Origin: Thioclava marina
GTDB lineage: Bacteria > Pseudomonadota > Alphaproteobacteria > Rhodobacterales > Rhodobacteraceae
Assembly: GCF_002020135.1 (NCBI RefSeq)
Contig: NZ_MPZS01000001.1
Location: 1,302,001-1,366,000 of the forward strand
Direction: 5' to 3'
Length of the DNA: 64,000 bases
The notes beneath the pieces are model-generated. The model had not been told where the DNA came from, ran no database searches, and saw only the letters and a list, made by a program, of their open reading frames with translations. How positions within the stretch are numbered: position 1 is the stretch's first letter; each line of letters starts with the position of its first letter. Below are positions 34,941 through 43,719 of the stretch, piece after piece. The translations under genes and the position numbers were made by a program.

Positions 34941-35045
34941 CAAGGGCCTGCTCACGCATGTTACAAGCCCCTTCAAGGCAGCGTGACTGCCCGTGAAAGC
35001 CGGGTCGGGAGGACCCGCGCCAACGCAAAAAACAAAGAGGACGCG

Positions 35046-35480
35046 ATGAAATTCAGCCTGATTGCCACGATCGCCGCAGTCTCCCTTGCCGCACCCGCTT
35101 TCGCGAGTGACGCCGCCAAGGGCGAGAAGGAATTCAAGAAGTGCAAGGCCTGCCACTCGATTATCGCCCCGGACGGGACGGCGATCTTCAAGGGCGGCAA
35201 GGTCGGCCCGAACCTCTATAACGTCGTCGGCCGTCCGGTCGCGTCGGAAGAGGGCTTCAGCTACAAAGATGGCATCAAGGAATACGCCGCGACCGGCGCC
35301 GTCTGGACCGAAGAGCTGATCGCCGAATACATCACCGATCCCTCGAAATTCCTCGAGGAGCAGACCGGCGACCCGAAAGCAAAATCGGGCATGAGCTACA
35401 AGCAGAAGAAAGATCAGGAAGACGTCGCCGCCTATCTCGGCTCGGCAGACGTTTCGCCCGACAATCCGGCAAACAAGTAA
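35046..35480 (+). CDS. cycA: Periplasmic cytochrome c550/c2
   Basis: This 144-aa protein has a signal peptide (residues 1-21, ending AFAS). The class I haem motif CKACH (Cys33, Cys36, His37) is followed by IIAPDGTAIFKGGKVGPNLYNVVGR, and the axial Met lies in SGMSY (Met116). Sequence and loop lengths match Paracoccus c550 and Rhodobacter c2. These carry electrons from the bc1 complex to the aa3 and other oxidases, and in photosynthetic relatives to the reaction centre. The ATG at 35046 follows AGAGGA. ctaD, its likely electron acceptor, lies 490 bp downstream, past a terminator. Confidence 0.92.
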   Translation: MKFSLIATIAAVSLAAPAFASDAAKGEKEFKKCKACHSIIAPDGTAIFKGGKVGPNLYNVVGRPVASEEGFSYKDGIKEYAATGAVWTEELIAEYITDPSKFLEEQTGDPKAKSGMSYKQKKDQEDVAAYLGSADVSPDNPANK

Positions 35481-35505
35481 TCCGCAAGCAGCGGAGAGCT
35501 GATCG

Positions 35506-35531
35506 AGGCGGGCCGGCAGGCCCGCCTTTTT
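35506..35531 (+). terminator. Rho-independent terminator of cytochrome c550
   Basis: A 9-bp stem AGGCGGGCC / GGCCCGCCT with loop GGCA (35506-35527) runs into TTTTT. Confidence 0.9.
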
Positions 35532-35973
35532 GCATTCAAGAGCTGGCTCATTTCCCGAGAGAACGCCTCATCCTGACAATGGCGGTCATCCTCCCTTCGG
35601 CGCGGTTCGTGCCATCGGACACGCGGCAAAGAGGCAACTCACTCATATCGTCATCGGCGCTGGTCTGATCGCCGAAATCAAACTCTTTGGAGCCAAGCGC
35701 CCCTGCGGACCGACGCGACCTCATTAGCCATCCTCTTCGCTGTTCTTCTTGAGATACGGTTGACCAAAACGCTCACCACCATGACGGCCGCGCCAGACCT
35801 CGCGAAGATGCTCTCGCGGACTTGCCTGTGCCCCTCGGCCACGGTGATGCGACAATTTTTCACAGCTATGTGCGTGAAATCCTTGCCCTGCTCGGAATTC
35901 GCTCCTAACCTCCGGCTATTCAGGCCAATCGGGACGGGAGACCCGGGTCTGTTGGGAGAAATGGGAGATCACT
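35532..35973. other. Gene-free stretch upstream of ctaD
   Basis: These 440 bases have short frames in both directions, none with a ribosome site or the local codon bias. They presumably hold the ctaD promoter and regulatory sites, but I cannot pick boxes with confidence. I see no FNR-type TTGAT-N4-ATCAA and no transposon remnant. Confidence 0.5.
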
Positions 35974-37647
35974 ATGGCGGACGCAGCCGTTCACGGCGAG
36001 GGTGCGCATGGCACGCGTGGGTTCTTCACGCGCTGGTTCATGTCCACCAACCACAAGGATATCGGGATTCTGTATCTCTTCACCGCAGGCGCGGTGGGGC
36101 TGATATCGGTCCTTTTCACCGTTTATATGCGCCTCGAGCTCATGGAGCCGGGCGTGCAGTACATGTGCGCCGAAGGGGCGCGCTTCGTCGCCAACGCGGC
36201 GGAGGAATGTACGCCTGACGGTCATCTGTGGAACGTGATGATCACCTATCACGGCGTCCTGATGATGTTCTTCGTGGTGATTCCCGCGCTCTTTGGTGGT
36301 TTCGGCAACTACTTCATGCCGCTCCAGATCGGCGCGCCGGACATGGCCTTCCCGCGGATGAACAACCTCAGCTACTGGCTCTATGTCGCGGGCACCGGCC
36401 TCGGCATCGCCTCGCTGCTCGCCCCGGGTGGCGGCGGCGGCTCGGGTTCGGGCGTGGGCTGGGTGCTGTATCCGCCGCTCTCGACGAACGAAGCGGGCTA
36501 TTCGATGGATCTCGCGATCTTCGCCGTGCACGTCTCGGGCGCGAGCTCGATCCTCGGCGCGATCAACATGATCACCACCTTCCTGAACATGCGCGCACCG
36601 GGCATGACGCTGCACAAGGTGCCGCTCTTCGCCTGGTCGATCTTCGTGACCTCCTGGCTGATCCTGCTCTCGCTGCCGGTTCTGGCGGGCGCGATCACGA
36701 TGCTGCTGATGGACCGCAACTTCGGCACCACCTTCTTCGACCCGTCGGGCGGCGGTGATCCGATCCTGTATCAGCACATCCTGTGGTTCTTCGGACACCC
36801 GGAAGTGTACATCATCATCCTGCCGGGCTTCGGCATCATCAGCCACGTCATCGCGACCTTCTCGCGCAAGCCCGTCTTTGGCTACCTGCCGATGGTCTAC
36901 GCCATGGTGGCGATCGGTGTTCTGGGCTTCGTCGTCTGGGCGCACCACATGTACACGGTCGGCCTGTCGCTGACCCAGCAGAGCTACTTCATGGTGGCGA
37001 CGATGGTTATCGCGGTCCCCACGGGCGTGAAGGTGTTCAGCTGGATCGCGACGATGTGGGGCGGCTCGATCGAGTTCAAGACGCCGATGCTCTGGGCGAT
37101 CGGCTTCCTGTTCCTCTTCACCGTCGGCGGCGTGACCGGCGTGGTGCTGAGCCAGGCGCCGCTCGACCGTGTCTATCACGACACCTATTACGTCGTGGCG
37201 CACTTCCACTACGTGATGTCGCTGGGGGCTGTCTTCGCCATCTTCGCCGGGATCTACTTCTGGATCGGCAAGATGTCGGGTCGCCAATACCCGGAATGGG
37301 CCGGCAAGCTGCACTTCTGGATGATGTTCATCGGGTCGAACCTGATCTTCTTCCCGCAGCACTTCCTCGGCCGCCAGGGCATGCCGCGCCGCTATATCGA
37401 CTATCCGGAGGCTTTCGCCACCTGGAACTACATCAGCTCGATCGGCGCGTTCATCTCGTTTGCCAGCTTCGTGTTCTTCATCGGCATCGTGTTCTACACC
37501 CTCTTCAAGGGCAAGCGCGTCACCGAGAACAACTACTGGAACGAATACGCCGATACGCTGGAGTGGACCCTGCCCTCCCCGCCGCCGGAGCACACTTTCG
37601 AGCAGCTCCCCAAGCGTGAGGACTGGGATCACGCCCACGCGCACTAG
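35974..37647 (+). CDS. ctaD: Cytochrome c oxidase subunit I, aa3 type
   Basis: This 557-aa, twelve-helix inner-membrane protein is the catalytic core of the proton-pumping oxidase. Haem a ligands include His93 ([10 protein letters not shown]). The CuB ligand and cross-linked Tyr lie in [14 protein letters not shown] (His275, Tyr279), VWAHHMY gives the other two CuB His, and HFHYV carries the haem ligands near the C-terminus. The D-channel residues in GGFGNYF are present. GGGAGA precedes the ATG. Subunits II and III and the assembly genes are absent here, which is usual in Rhodobacter-type genomes where ctaD lies apart from ctaC-ctaB-ctaG-ctaE. Confidence 0.97.
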   Translation: MADAAVHGEGAHGTRGFFTRWFMSTNHKDIGILYLFTAGAVGLISVLFTVYMRLELMEPGVQYMCAEGARFVANAAEECTPDGHLWNVMITYHGVLMMFFVVIPALFGGFGNYFMPLQIGAPDMAFPRMNNLSYWLYVAGTGLGIASLLAPGGGGGSGSGVGWVLYPPLSTNEAGYSMDLAIFAVHVSGASSILGAINMITTFLNMRAPGMTLHKVPLFAWSIFVTSWLILLSLPVLAGAITMLLMDRNFGTTFFDPSGGGDPILYQHILWFFGHPEVYIIILPGFGIISHVIATFSRKPVFGYLPMVYAMVAIGVLGFVVWAHHMYTVGLSLTQQSYFMVATMVIAVPTGVKVFSWIATMWGGSIEFKTPMLWAIGFLFLFTVGGVTGVVLSQAPLDRVYHDTYYVVAHFHYVMSLGAVFAIFAGIYFWIGKMSGRQYPEWAGKLHFWMMFIGSNLIFFPQHFLGRQGMPRRYIDYPEAFATWNYISSIGAFISFASFVFFIGIVFYTLFKGKRVTENNYWNEYADTLEWTLPSPPPEHTFEQLPKREDWDHAHAH

Positions 37648-37670
37648 CGATCTTCATCTCCTGATAACGA

Positions 37671-37700
37671 AAACGGCCCCGGATCGCTCCGGGGCCGTTT
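37671..37700 (+). terminator. Terminator hairpin after ctaD
   Basis: A perfect 13-bp stem AAACGGCCCCGGA / TCCGGGGCCGTTT with loop TCGC lies 24 bases after the ctaD stop and ends in TTT. Confidence 0.8.
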
Positions 37701-37719
37701 GACAAAGGGAGCCCAAGAC

Positions 37720-38256
37720 ATGCCCTATCGCTGGACAGATGCTGAAGGCCACGCCGTGCCATCGCCTGCCTCCGACAGCACGACCGCAGCCGATCAACTG
37801 CATCTATGGCCTTATCGCTCGCTGCCGCGCAAAGGCTTCGTCTTCTTCATCGTTGCGACCGTCGCCATGATCAGCCTGCCGCTTTTCGCGGTGCTGGGAC
37901 GGGTCGAACTGTGGTGGCTGTTGCCCTTCATCGCGCTGGCCGTGGCAGGCGTGTGGTGGGCGATCTCGCACAGCTACCGCACCGGTGAGGTACTCGAAGT
38001 GCTCAGTTTTCGCGGGCCCGAACTGCACCTGATCCGGCACGATCCGGGCAAGCGACCGCGCGATTGGGAAGCCAACCCGCATTGGGTCCGCGTCGAGATG
38101 CATGCGTCAGGAGGGCCGGTGCCGGACTACCTGACTTTGCGTGGCGGTACCCGCGAAGTCGAGATCGGCGCTTTTCTCACCCCGGAAGAACGTCGCCAGC
38201 TTCACCGCGAATTGCAGCTGCGGCTCGATCAGGCGCGCGCGCCTGCAGCGTCCTGA
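37720..38256 (+). CDS. DUF2244 membrane protein
   Basis: This 178-aa protein has two adjacent membrane helices (about residues 40-60 and 65-85: FVFFIVATVAMISLPLFAV, LWWLLPFIALAVAGVWWAI). A cytosolic beta-rich part follows, with the family's EVLSFRGPELHLIRHDPG, NPHWVRVEMHASGG and LTLRGGTREVEIGAFLTPEER. DUF2244 genes commonly sit next to ctaD or other oxidase genes in alphaproteobacteria, which suggests but does not prove a role with the oxidase. The ATG at 37720 follows GGGAG; the strong hairpin before it separates it from ctaD. Its stop directly abuts the stop of the convergent lipoprotein gene. Confidence 0.85.
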   Translation: MPYRWTDAEGHAVPSPASDSTTAADQLHLWPYRSLPRKGFVFFIVATVAMISLPLFAVLGRVELWWLLPFIALAVAGVWWAISHSYRTGEVLEVLSFRGPELHLIRHDPGKRPRDWEANPHWVRVEMHASGGPVPDYLTLRGGTREVEIGAFLTPEERRQLHRELQLRLDQARAPAAS

Positions 38257-38679
38257 TCAGTCTCCCAACCCAACACCGGGAGCTGCGACTGGCAGGCATT
38301 GAAAATCCGACTCGATCTCCAGCGCCGCCGCGCGCGCCCAGGCGTCGCTCTCGCTATTGACCTTGTTCGCGGCCGTGCCCGGCGCGGCCCCAGATTGCAG
38401 CGCCCCGACCAGTGCCTCCGCGAAGGTGTCGCCGTAGCGTCGGACCTCGGCCTCATAAGCGGCATGCGCCTTGGCCGCACGCGCTTTCGTCGCCGCATCG
38501 GTCTCACCGGGGGCGCAGAGATAACTGATCTCGCCCCCGGCAATGGCAGAATGGAAATGAAAGAGCTGCCGGTCCGGATAGCTGCGCTTGAGATCGTCCG
38601 GCCCCGCCGTCGGCACGCAGCCTGAAACCAAGACACACGCGACTGACAAGCCTATCGTTACGGCGCAAACCCGACGCAT
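38257..38679 (-). CDS. Hypothetical lipoprotein
   Basis: This 140-aa protein has an N-terminal lipoprotein signal (MRRVCAVTIGLSVACVLVSGC, lipobox LVSGC with Cys21), so it should be anchored to a membrane by lipid after cleavage. The mature part is helical and Ala-rich (TKARAAKAHAAYEAEVRRYG), with two further Cys (YLCAPG, FQCLPV) that could form a disulfide. No domain is recognised. It is convergent with the DUF2244 gene with zero spacing, and no ribosome site stronger than GGAG precedes the ATG. Confidence 0.7.
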   Translation of the reverse strand: MRRVCAVTIGLSVACVLVSGCVPTAGPDDLKRSYPDRQLFHFHSAIAGGEISYLCAPGETDAATKARAAKAHAAYEAEVRRYGDTFAEALVGALQSGAAPGTAANKVNSESDAWARAAALEIESDFQCLPVAAPGVGLGD

Positions 38680-38738
38680 CCTTCTCCTCCACTCGTTACG
38701 CGATCGAGACTATAGGGCCTGCGCCCGATCCGGCGAGT

Positions 38739-38921
38739 TCAGTTCTTGCGCTCAGGCAGATCTCCGCGCGCGGTCCCGGCCATTTCCTCGAGCTCGCCTT
38801 CGGTCATCGTCTCGTACATGTCCTTCGAGGCGCCTTGCAGATCCTTGACCTTGGCCTCCCCGCGCTTGGCCGCGAGCGCCGCCCCTGCCGCTTTCTGCTG
38901 GATTTGAGATTGTGCCTTCAT
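38739..38921 (-). CDS. DUF3008 family small protein
   Basis: This 60-aa hydrophilic protein begins MKAQSQIQQKAAGAALAAKRGE and continues VKDLQGASKDMYETMTEGELEEMA. That is the pattern of DUF3008, a family of short proteins starting with a KxxAQQKAAGAALAAKRG-like motif and widespread in proteobacteria. The ATG at 38921 follows AAGGAGAC. Function is unknown; the protein is highly charged and probably cytosolic. It lies between the lipoprotein gene and the YqeY-like gene, whose terminator precedes it, so it is expected to have its own promoter or to rely on read-through. Confidence 0.8.
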   Translation of the reverse strand: MKAQSQIQQKAAGAALAAKRGEAKVKDLQGASKDMYETMTEGELEEMAGTARGDLPERKN

Positions 38922-38939
38922 GTCGTCTCCTTTCCGCAT

Positions 38940-38973
38940 GAGTTGCGAAAAGAAAAACGCCCCCGAGGGGGCG
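38940..38973 (-). terminator. Terminator of the YqeY-like gene
   Basis: On the minus strand a GC stem (GCGCCCCC / GGGGGCG, very short loop) is followed by TTTTTCTTTT, 45 bases after the stop at 39018. Confidence 0.8.
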
Positions 38974-39017
38974 CTGTTCCGAGCTTATCTCCCGCATGGC
39001 GGCACACCGCCCATCGC

Positions 39018-39482
39018 TTATGAGGCGAGGCAGTCCTTCACCATAGGCCCGGCCTTCGAGAAGTCCATCTGGCCAGTATATTGGCCCTTCAGTTCGGCCA
39101 TCACTCTCCCCATGTCGCGGATCGAGTTCGCGCCAAGCTTGGCGATTGCAGCGTCGATCGCAGCCTTGACCTCGTCCTCGTTGAGCTGGCGGGGCAGGAA
39201 CTCCTCGATCACCTTGATCTCGGCCTGTTCCTTCTCGGCCAGTTCAAGCCGCCCGCCTTCTTCATAGGCGCGCGCGCTTTCCTGACGCTGCTTGACCATC
39301 TTGCCCATGATCGCGAGCACTTCGGCATCCCCCACGGTACCGTCGCCCTCCCCTTCGGAGCGCATCGCGATCTCGCGGTCCTTGATGGCGGCATTGATCA
39401 GTCGCAGCGTCGAGAGGCGCTCCTGATCCTTTTCCTTCATCGCCGTTTTCAGCGCGGCGGCGATCTTTTCGCGCATTTCCAT
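39018..39482 (-). CDS. GatB/YqeY domain protein
   Basis: This 154-aa, all-helical protein has the YqeY pattern: MREKIAAALKTAMKEKDQERLSTLRLINAAIKDREI, then KMVKQRQESARAYEEGGR-(L)-ELAEKEQAEIKVIEEFLPRQL and a C-terminal GQMDFSKAGPMVKDCL. The fold resembles the tail domain of the GatB amidotransferase subunit, and free-standing YqeY is often suggested to bind tRNA, unproven. The start is either 39482 (MEMREK) or 39476 (MREK). The gene is divergent from carA; this YqeY-carA neighbourhood is common in alphaproteobacteria. Confidence 0.88.
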   Translation of the reverse strand: MEMREKIAAALKTAMKEKDQERLSTLRLINAAIKDREIAMRSEGEGDGTVGDAEVLAIMGKMVKQRQESARAYEEGGRLELAEKEQAEIKVIEEFLPRQLNEDEVKAAIDAAIAKLGANSIRDMGRVMAELKGQYTGQMDFSKAGPMVKDCLAS

Positions 39483-39655
39483 CGGTTCTCGTGTCCCTAC
39501 TTGCGTCAAGGCGTCAGAATAGCTGTATTGCGAAACGCGCACAACGTTTGCAACTCATTGAAAAATATGGAAAAGACAAATCTGTCGCAGGGCCTTGACC
39601 CGCGCGCGGGAGCCGTCTAGGTTCCGGCGAATTTTGACCTCGGGGGAGTCGCGCC

Positions 39656-40822
39656 ATGCCTGCCAGCCAGTCCGCATCGGAAAAGCCCACCGCGCTGATC
39701 GCGCTCGCCGATGGTCAGCTCTTCTATGGTAAGGGCTTCGGTGCAACCGGGGATACGGTGGCCGAACTGGTCTTCAACACCGCGATGACCGGCTATCAGG
39801 AAATCATGACCGATCCCTCCTATGCGGGCCAGGTCGTGACCTTCACCTTCCCCCATGTCGGCAATGTCGGCGTGAACCCCGATGACGACGAGACCGGCGA
39901 TCCCGTGGCCGCCGGGATGATCGTGAAATGGGACCCAACCGAGCCGTCGAACTGGCGCGCCACCGAGAACCTCGTCGATTGGCTGGAAAAGCGTGGCCGG
40001 ATCGGAATCGGCGGCGTCGACACCCGTCGCCTGACCCGCGCGATCCGCCAGCAGGGCGCGCCGCATGTGGCGATCGCACACCATCCCGACGGGATCTTCA
40101 ATATCGAAGCGCTGGTGAAGAAGGCGCGCGAGTGGAAGGGCCTCGTCGGCCTCGATCTCGCCAAGGACGTGACCTGCGCGCAGAGCTATCGCTGGGACGA
40201 AATGCGCTGGGCCTGGCCCGACGGCTACAAGAAAGCTGTGGGCAATGATCTCAAGGTCGTCGCCATCGACTTCGGCGCCAAGCGCAATATCCTGCGCTGC
40301 CTCGCCTCGGCGGGCTGCGACGTGACCGTCCTGCCCGCGACCGCGACCGCCGAAGAGGTGCTCGCGCTCAACCCCGATGGCGTGTTCCTCTCGAACGGCC
40401 CGGGCGATCCGGCGGCGACCGGCGAATATGCGGTGCCGATGATCAAAGGCGTTCTGGAAACCGAGGTGCCGGTCTTCGGTATCTGCCTCGGCCACCAGAT
40501 GCTGGCGCTGGCGCTCGGCGCAAAGACGATCAAGATGAATCACGGCCACCACGGCGCGAACCACCCGGTGAAGGATCTCACCACCGGCAAGGTCGAGATC
40601 ACCTCGATGAACCACGGCTTCGCGGTCGACAGCCAGACCCTGCCCAAGGGCGTCGCCGAGACTCATATCTCACTCTTCGACGGTTCGAATTGCGGGATCT
40701 CGATGGAAAGCCGCCCGGTCTTCTCGGTGCAGTATCACCCCGAGGCAAGCCCCGGTCCGCAGGACAGCTACTACCTGTTCGAGCGTTTCGCCGAGGCCAT
40801 GCGCGCCCGCAAGAGCGCCTGA
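39656..40822 (+). CDS. carA: Carbamoyl-phosphate synthase small chain
   Basis: This 388-aa glutaminase subunit feeds ammonia to CarB for carbamoyl phosphate, the precursor of pyrimidines and arginine; the latter route runs through argF at 15072. The N-terminal CarA domain has FNTAMTGYQEIMTDPSYAGQ. The class I amidotransferase domain shows the nucleophile Cys in VFGICLGHQM, the oxyanion loop SNGPGDP and the His-Glu pair in VQYHPEASPGP. carB is not adjacent. I see no pyrimidine-responsive leader upstream. Confidence 0.96.
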   Translation: MPASQSASEKPTALIALADGQLFYGKGFGATGDTVAELVFNTAMTGYQEIMTDPSYAGQVVTFTFPHVGNVGVNPDDDETGDPVAAGMIVKWDPTEPSNWRATENLVDWLEKRGRIGIGGVDTRRLTRAIRQQGAPHVAIAHHPDGIFNIEALVKKAREWKGLVGLDLAKDVTCAQSYRWDEMRWAWPDGYKKAVGNDLKVVAIDFGAKRNILRCLASAGCDVTVLPATATAEEVLALNPDGVFLSNGPGDPAATGEYAVPMIKGVLETEVPVFGICLGHQMLALALGAKTIKMNHGHHGANHPVKDLTTGKVEITSMNHGFAVDSQTLPKGVAETHISLFDGSNCGISMESRPVFSVQYHPEASPGPQDSYYLFERFAEAMRARKSA

Positions 40823-40856
40823 TCGACGACACACCCATATCGGGCCCCCTTTCGTG

Positions 40857-40872
40857 TTAACGATACATTAAC
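40857..40872 (+). promoter_or_regulatory. CtrA box upstream of the fusion glycosyltransferase
   Basis: TTAA-CGATACA-TTAAC matches the full CtrA consensus TTAA-N7-TTAAC, 44 bases before the ATG at 40917. It is the only perfect match I found in the window. Confidence 0.7.
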
Positions 40873-40916
40873 CATCCGCGCGCATCTTGTCCGGCGGGAC
40901 AGATACGAGGTTGGAC

Positions 40917-42971
40917 ATGGGCTCGACGCCGCTCAGGATCGTCGATTCGCCGGCGGCGCCGTCGGCTGCGCACGCGCGTGCATCGACGCCCGAGGGCAAA
41001 CCTCTGCGCGCGGGGTCGCAAAAGGCCGATCCGACGCGCCGCAAACCGCTCGGTCAGCTTCTGCTCGAGATGAACGCGATCGAGCCGGGCAACCTCCTCA
41101 AGGCCGTCGCCCTGCGCAAGCGCGAGGATGTGCGCCTCGGGGACATCCTGCTCAGCCATGGCTGGGTGAACGAGGCCGACCTGATGGCGGCGCTGGCGCT
41201 GCAGTGGCAAAGCTCGGTCGTAGATCTGTATCAGGAGCCCCCCGACCCCCGGCTGATCGACGCGATCGGGGCCGAGCGATGCCTGGCTCATGCGATGGTG
41301 CCCTGGCGGCGGGTCGGCGGTGTCACCCTGATCGCCACCGCGCGTCCCGAGGCGTTCCTGCGCCTGCGCGACAGCCTCCCGGCGCGCTTCGCCCCCTACC
41401 GGATGATGATCGCACCCGAGCGCGACGTGCACGAAAGCCTCCTCGTGCGCCGTCAGACCGCCCTGATCCGCCGCGCGGAGACCAAGGTCGATCCTGCAGA
41501 AAGTTGCCGCAGTCGCAACGAACGCCGCACCGCATTGATTGCAGCGGGCTTCGCGGGCAGCTCGATTCTCGGCCTGCTGATCGCGCCGCAGGCGGTGATG
41601 TGGGTGCTTTTTCTCTGGACGATGCTGACGCTGGTGACCGCGATGGCGCTCAAACTCGCCGCCGTCACCAGCGAGATCTCCGCGCAGCGCCGCGCGCGCG
41701 CCTTGAGCGAACCTCAGCCCCGCCATGGCGCTCCGCCGCTCCTCCCGGTCATCTCGGTGATGGTGCCGCTTTTCCATGAGACCGACATCGCGCCGCGCCT
41801 GATCGAGCGGCTCGGGCGGCTGCGCTATCCGCGCGAATTGCTCGATATCGTGCTGGTGGTCGAGGAAACCGATCAGATGACCCGTGTCGCGCTCGCGGGG
41901 CGTCGCCTGCCGCGCTGGATGCGGGTCGTGACCGTACCCGACGGACCGATCAAGACCAAGCCGCGCGCGTTGAATTACGCGCTGAGCTTCTGTCGCGGCT
42001 CGGTGATCGGTGTCTGGGATGCCGAGGACGCCCCCGACCCCGACCAGCTCCAGATCGTCGCCCGCCATTTCGCGGCCGCCCCGCCCGAGGTCGCGTGCCT
42101 GCAAGGCATCCTCGACTATTACAACCCGCGCACCAACTGGCTCGCGCGCTGTTTCACCATAGAATACGCGGTCTGGTTCCGCGCCTTCCTGCCCGGTCTC
42201 GCGCGGCTGGGCTTCGTCGTGCCCTTGGGCGGCACCACCCTGTTTTTCCGCCGCGAAGCGCTGGAACGCCTGGGCGGTTGGGATGCGCATAACGTGACCG
42301 AGGATGCCGATCTCGGCGTACGGCTGGCGCGGCACGGCTATCGCACCGAGTTGATCCCCGCCGTCACCTACGAGGAGGCCAACTGCCGCGCGTTGCCCTG
42401 GGTCAAGCAGCGCTCACGCTGGCTCAAAGGGTATGCGATGACTTGGGCGGTGCATATGCGCGATCCGCGCAGGCTCTGGCGCGAATTGGGCGCCAAACGC
42501 TTCATCGGGGTGCAGATCCTGATTCTCGGTTCGCTCTCGCAATATGTGCTCGCGCCTGTTCTCTGGAGCTTCTGGCTTGCGCTTCTCGGGTTCTGGCATC
42601 CGATCACGAGCGTTCTGCCCGAGCCCGCCTTTCTCGCGGTGATGGGAACATTCCTTCTGTCCGAGGTGGTCTCGATCCTCGCAGGGGTTTGGGCCACGCA
42701 CGGCAGGACACATCGTCACCTGATCAAGTGGGTGCCCACACTGCATCTCTATTTCCCGCTTGGCGCGCTGGCAGGCTGGAAGGCGCTCTACGAACTGATC
42801 GCGAAACCTTTCTACTGGGACAAGACGCATCACGGGATCTTCGATGCCGGGCAGGCACGCCCCCTTCACCAAGAGGCCACCCGCTCGACATTGCTGCCCG
42901 CGATCCGCGCAGCGACCGCGCGGGCCCGCACGGCCCGGACCCGCACCGCGCGCGCACCGCTCATCGATTGA
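40917..42971 (+). CDS. MshEN domain-family 2 glycosyltransferase fusion
   Basis: This 684-aa protein has a GspE/MshEN-type N-terminal region at residues about 40-185 (KPLGQLLLEMNAIEPGNLLKAV, RLGDILLSHGWV). In other proteins such regions bind cyclic-di-GMP. Two membrane helices follow (about 206-245), then a processive family 2 glycosyltransferase domain (about 265-500) with DAEDAPD, the acceptor-site TEDADLGVRL and QRSRWLKG (QxxRW), and further helices (about 515-620). This is the architecture of a bacterial polysaccharide synthase. The Arg-rich tail is unusual. A CtrA box lies upstream. The polymer made is unknown. The ATG at 40917 follows GAGG. Confidence 0.85.
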   Translation: MGSTPLRIVDSPAAPSAAHARASTPEGKPLRAGSQKADPTRRKPLGQLLLEMNAIEPGNLLKAVALRKREDVRLGDILLSHGWVNEADLMAALALQWQSSVVDLYQEPPDPRLIDAIGAERCLAHAMVPWRRVGGVTLIATARPEAFLRLRDSLPARFAPYRMMIAPERDVHESLLVRRQTALIRRAETKVDPAESCRSRNERRTALIAAGFAGSSILGLLIAPQAVMWVLFLWTMLTLVTAMALKLAAVTSEISAQRRARALSEPQPRHGAPPLLPVISVMVPLFHETDIAPRLIERLGRLRYPRELLDIVLVVEETDQMTRVALAGRRLPRWMRVVTVPDGPIKTKPRALNYALSFCRGSVIGVWDAEDAPDPDQLQIVARHFAAAPPEVACLQGILDYYNPRTNWLARCFTIEYAVWFRAFLPGLARLGFVVPLGGTTLFFRREALERLGGWDAHNVTEDADLGVRLARHGYRTELIPAVTYEEANCRALPWVKQRSRWLKGYAMTWAVHMRDPRRLWRELGAKRFIGVQILILGSLSQYVLAPVLWSFWLALLGFWHPITSVLPEPAFLAVMGTFLLSEVVSILAGVWATHGRTHRHLIKWVPTLHLYFPLGALAGWKALYELIAKPFYWDKTHHGIFDAGQARPLHQEATRSTLLPAIRAATARARTARTRTARAPLID

Positions 42972-43625
42972 TCAGAGCGCTTCGGCCCAATGCCCCGCAG
43001 TGCCATGGCGCGTGGCGTCGAGCTTGAGACGCGTCTCGAACGCGCGCGAGATATGCGCGCGCAACGCCTGCGCCGCGGCTTCACCATCGCCATCCCGGAT
43101 CGCATCGACAATCGCCTGATGCTCGTCGAGTGCGGCCGTACCGCGTCCTTTCACCGCCAGCGAGGTCGTCGCCAGCAGCGCCATGGAGCGATGCACGAGA
43201 TCGAGCTGCTGGACGAGGTAACGATTGTGCGAGGCGAGGTGGATCTGGTGGTGGAACCGCCGGTTCGCCCGGCTCAGCGCCTCGGGATCCTCGAGCTGAC
43301 CGCGATCCTCGTCGATCATGTTCTGAAGCACGCGCACCTCTTCGGGGGCGGCATGCTTGGCGGCCAGTCGTGCGGCCAGCGCCTCAAGTTCGGCGCGCAC
43401 AACGTAAAGCTCTGCCAACTGGTTGTGATCGAGCGATGCCACGATCAGGGAACGCCCGTCTCGCGCCAGCATTTGTTGGGTTTCAAGCCGTTGCAGCGCC
43501 TCGCGCACGGGGGTGCGAGACACCCCGAAACGTTCAGCCAGTTCGGACTCCACGAGCCGGTCGCCGGGACGGTAGATCCCTTCGTCGATCGCTTCGAGAA
43601 TGAGGGTATAGGCGTCTTTTTGCAT
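42972..43625 (-). CDS. GntR/FCD-family transcriptional regulator
   Basis: This 217-aa protein has a winged helix-turn-helix (about residues 8-70: IDEGIYRPGDRLVESELAERF, GVSRTPVREALQRLE). A helical FCD effector domain (about 80-205) carries putative metal-site residues: Asp in EDRGQLE..., His in NRRFHHQIHLASHN and His in ALDEHQAIVDAI. FCD regulators sense small acids. The ATG at 43625 follows GGCAGGA. It is convergent with the fusion glycosyltransferase, the two stops abutting, and divergent from the HAD phosphatase gene, which may be its target. The effector is unknown. Confidence 0.88.
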   Translation of the reverse strand: MQKDAYTLILEAIDEGIYRPGDRLVESELAERFGVSRTPVREALQRLETQQMLARDGRSLIVASLDHNQLAELYVVRAELEALAARLAAKHAAPEEVRVLQNMIDEDRGQLEDPEALSRANRRFHHQIHLASHNRYLVQQLDLVHRSMALLATTSLAVKGRGTAALDEHQAIVDAIRDGDGEAAAQALRAHISRAFETRLKLDATRHGTAGHWAEAL

Positions 43626-43719
43626 CTGTCCTGCCTTGTCTTGCGGCAAGATTAGGCGCGCGCCCCATCCCGTGACAAGCAGATTGCGCTCCGCCGGCCT
43701 CCCGCTTAGCTTGCGCGCC

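Noticed and set aside
35678-35863. A 61-aa minus-strand frame upstream of ctaD
   Set aside because: It has no ribosome site (GTG start behind CACATAGCT) and no codon bias; it is probably chance.
35920-37644. Minus-strand open frame of 574 codons opposite ctaD
   Set aside because: The product is dominated by Arg, His, Asp and Glu from reversed membrane-helix codons. ctaD is unmistakable.
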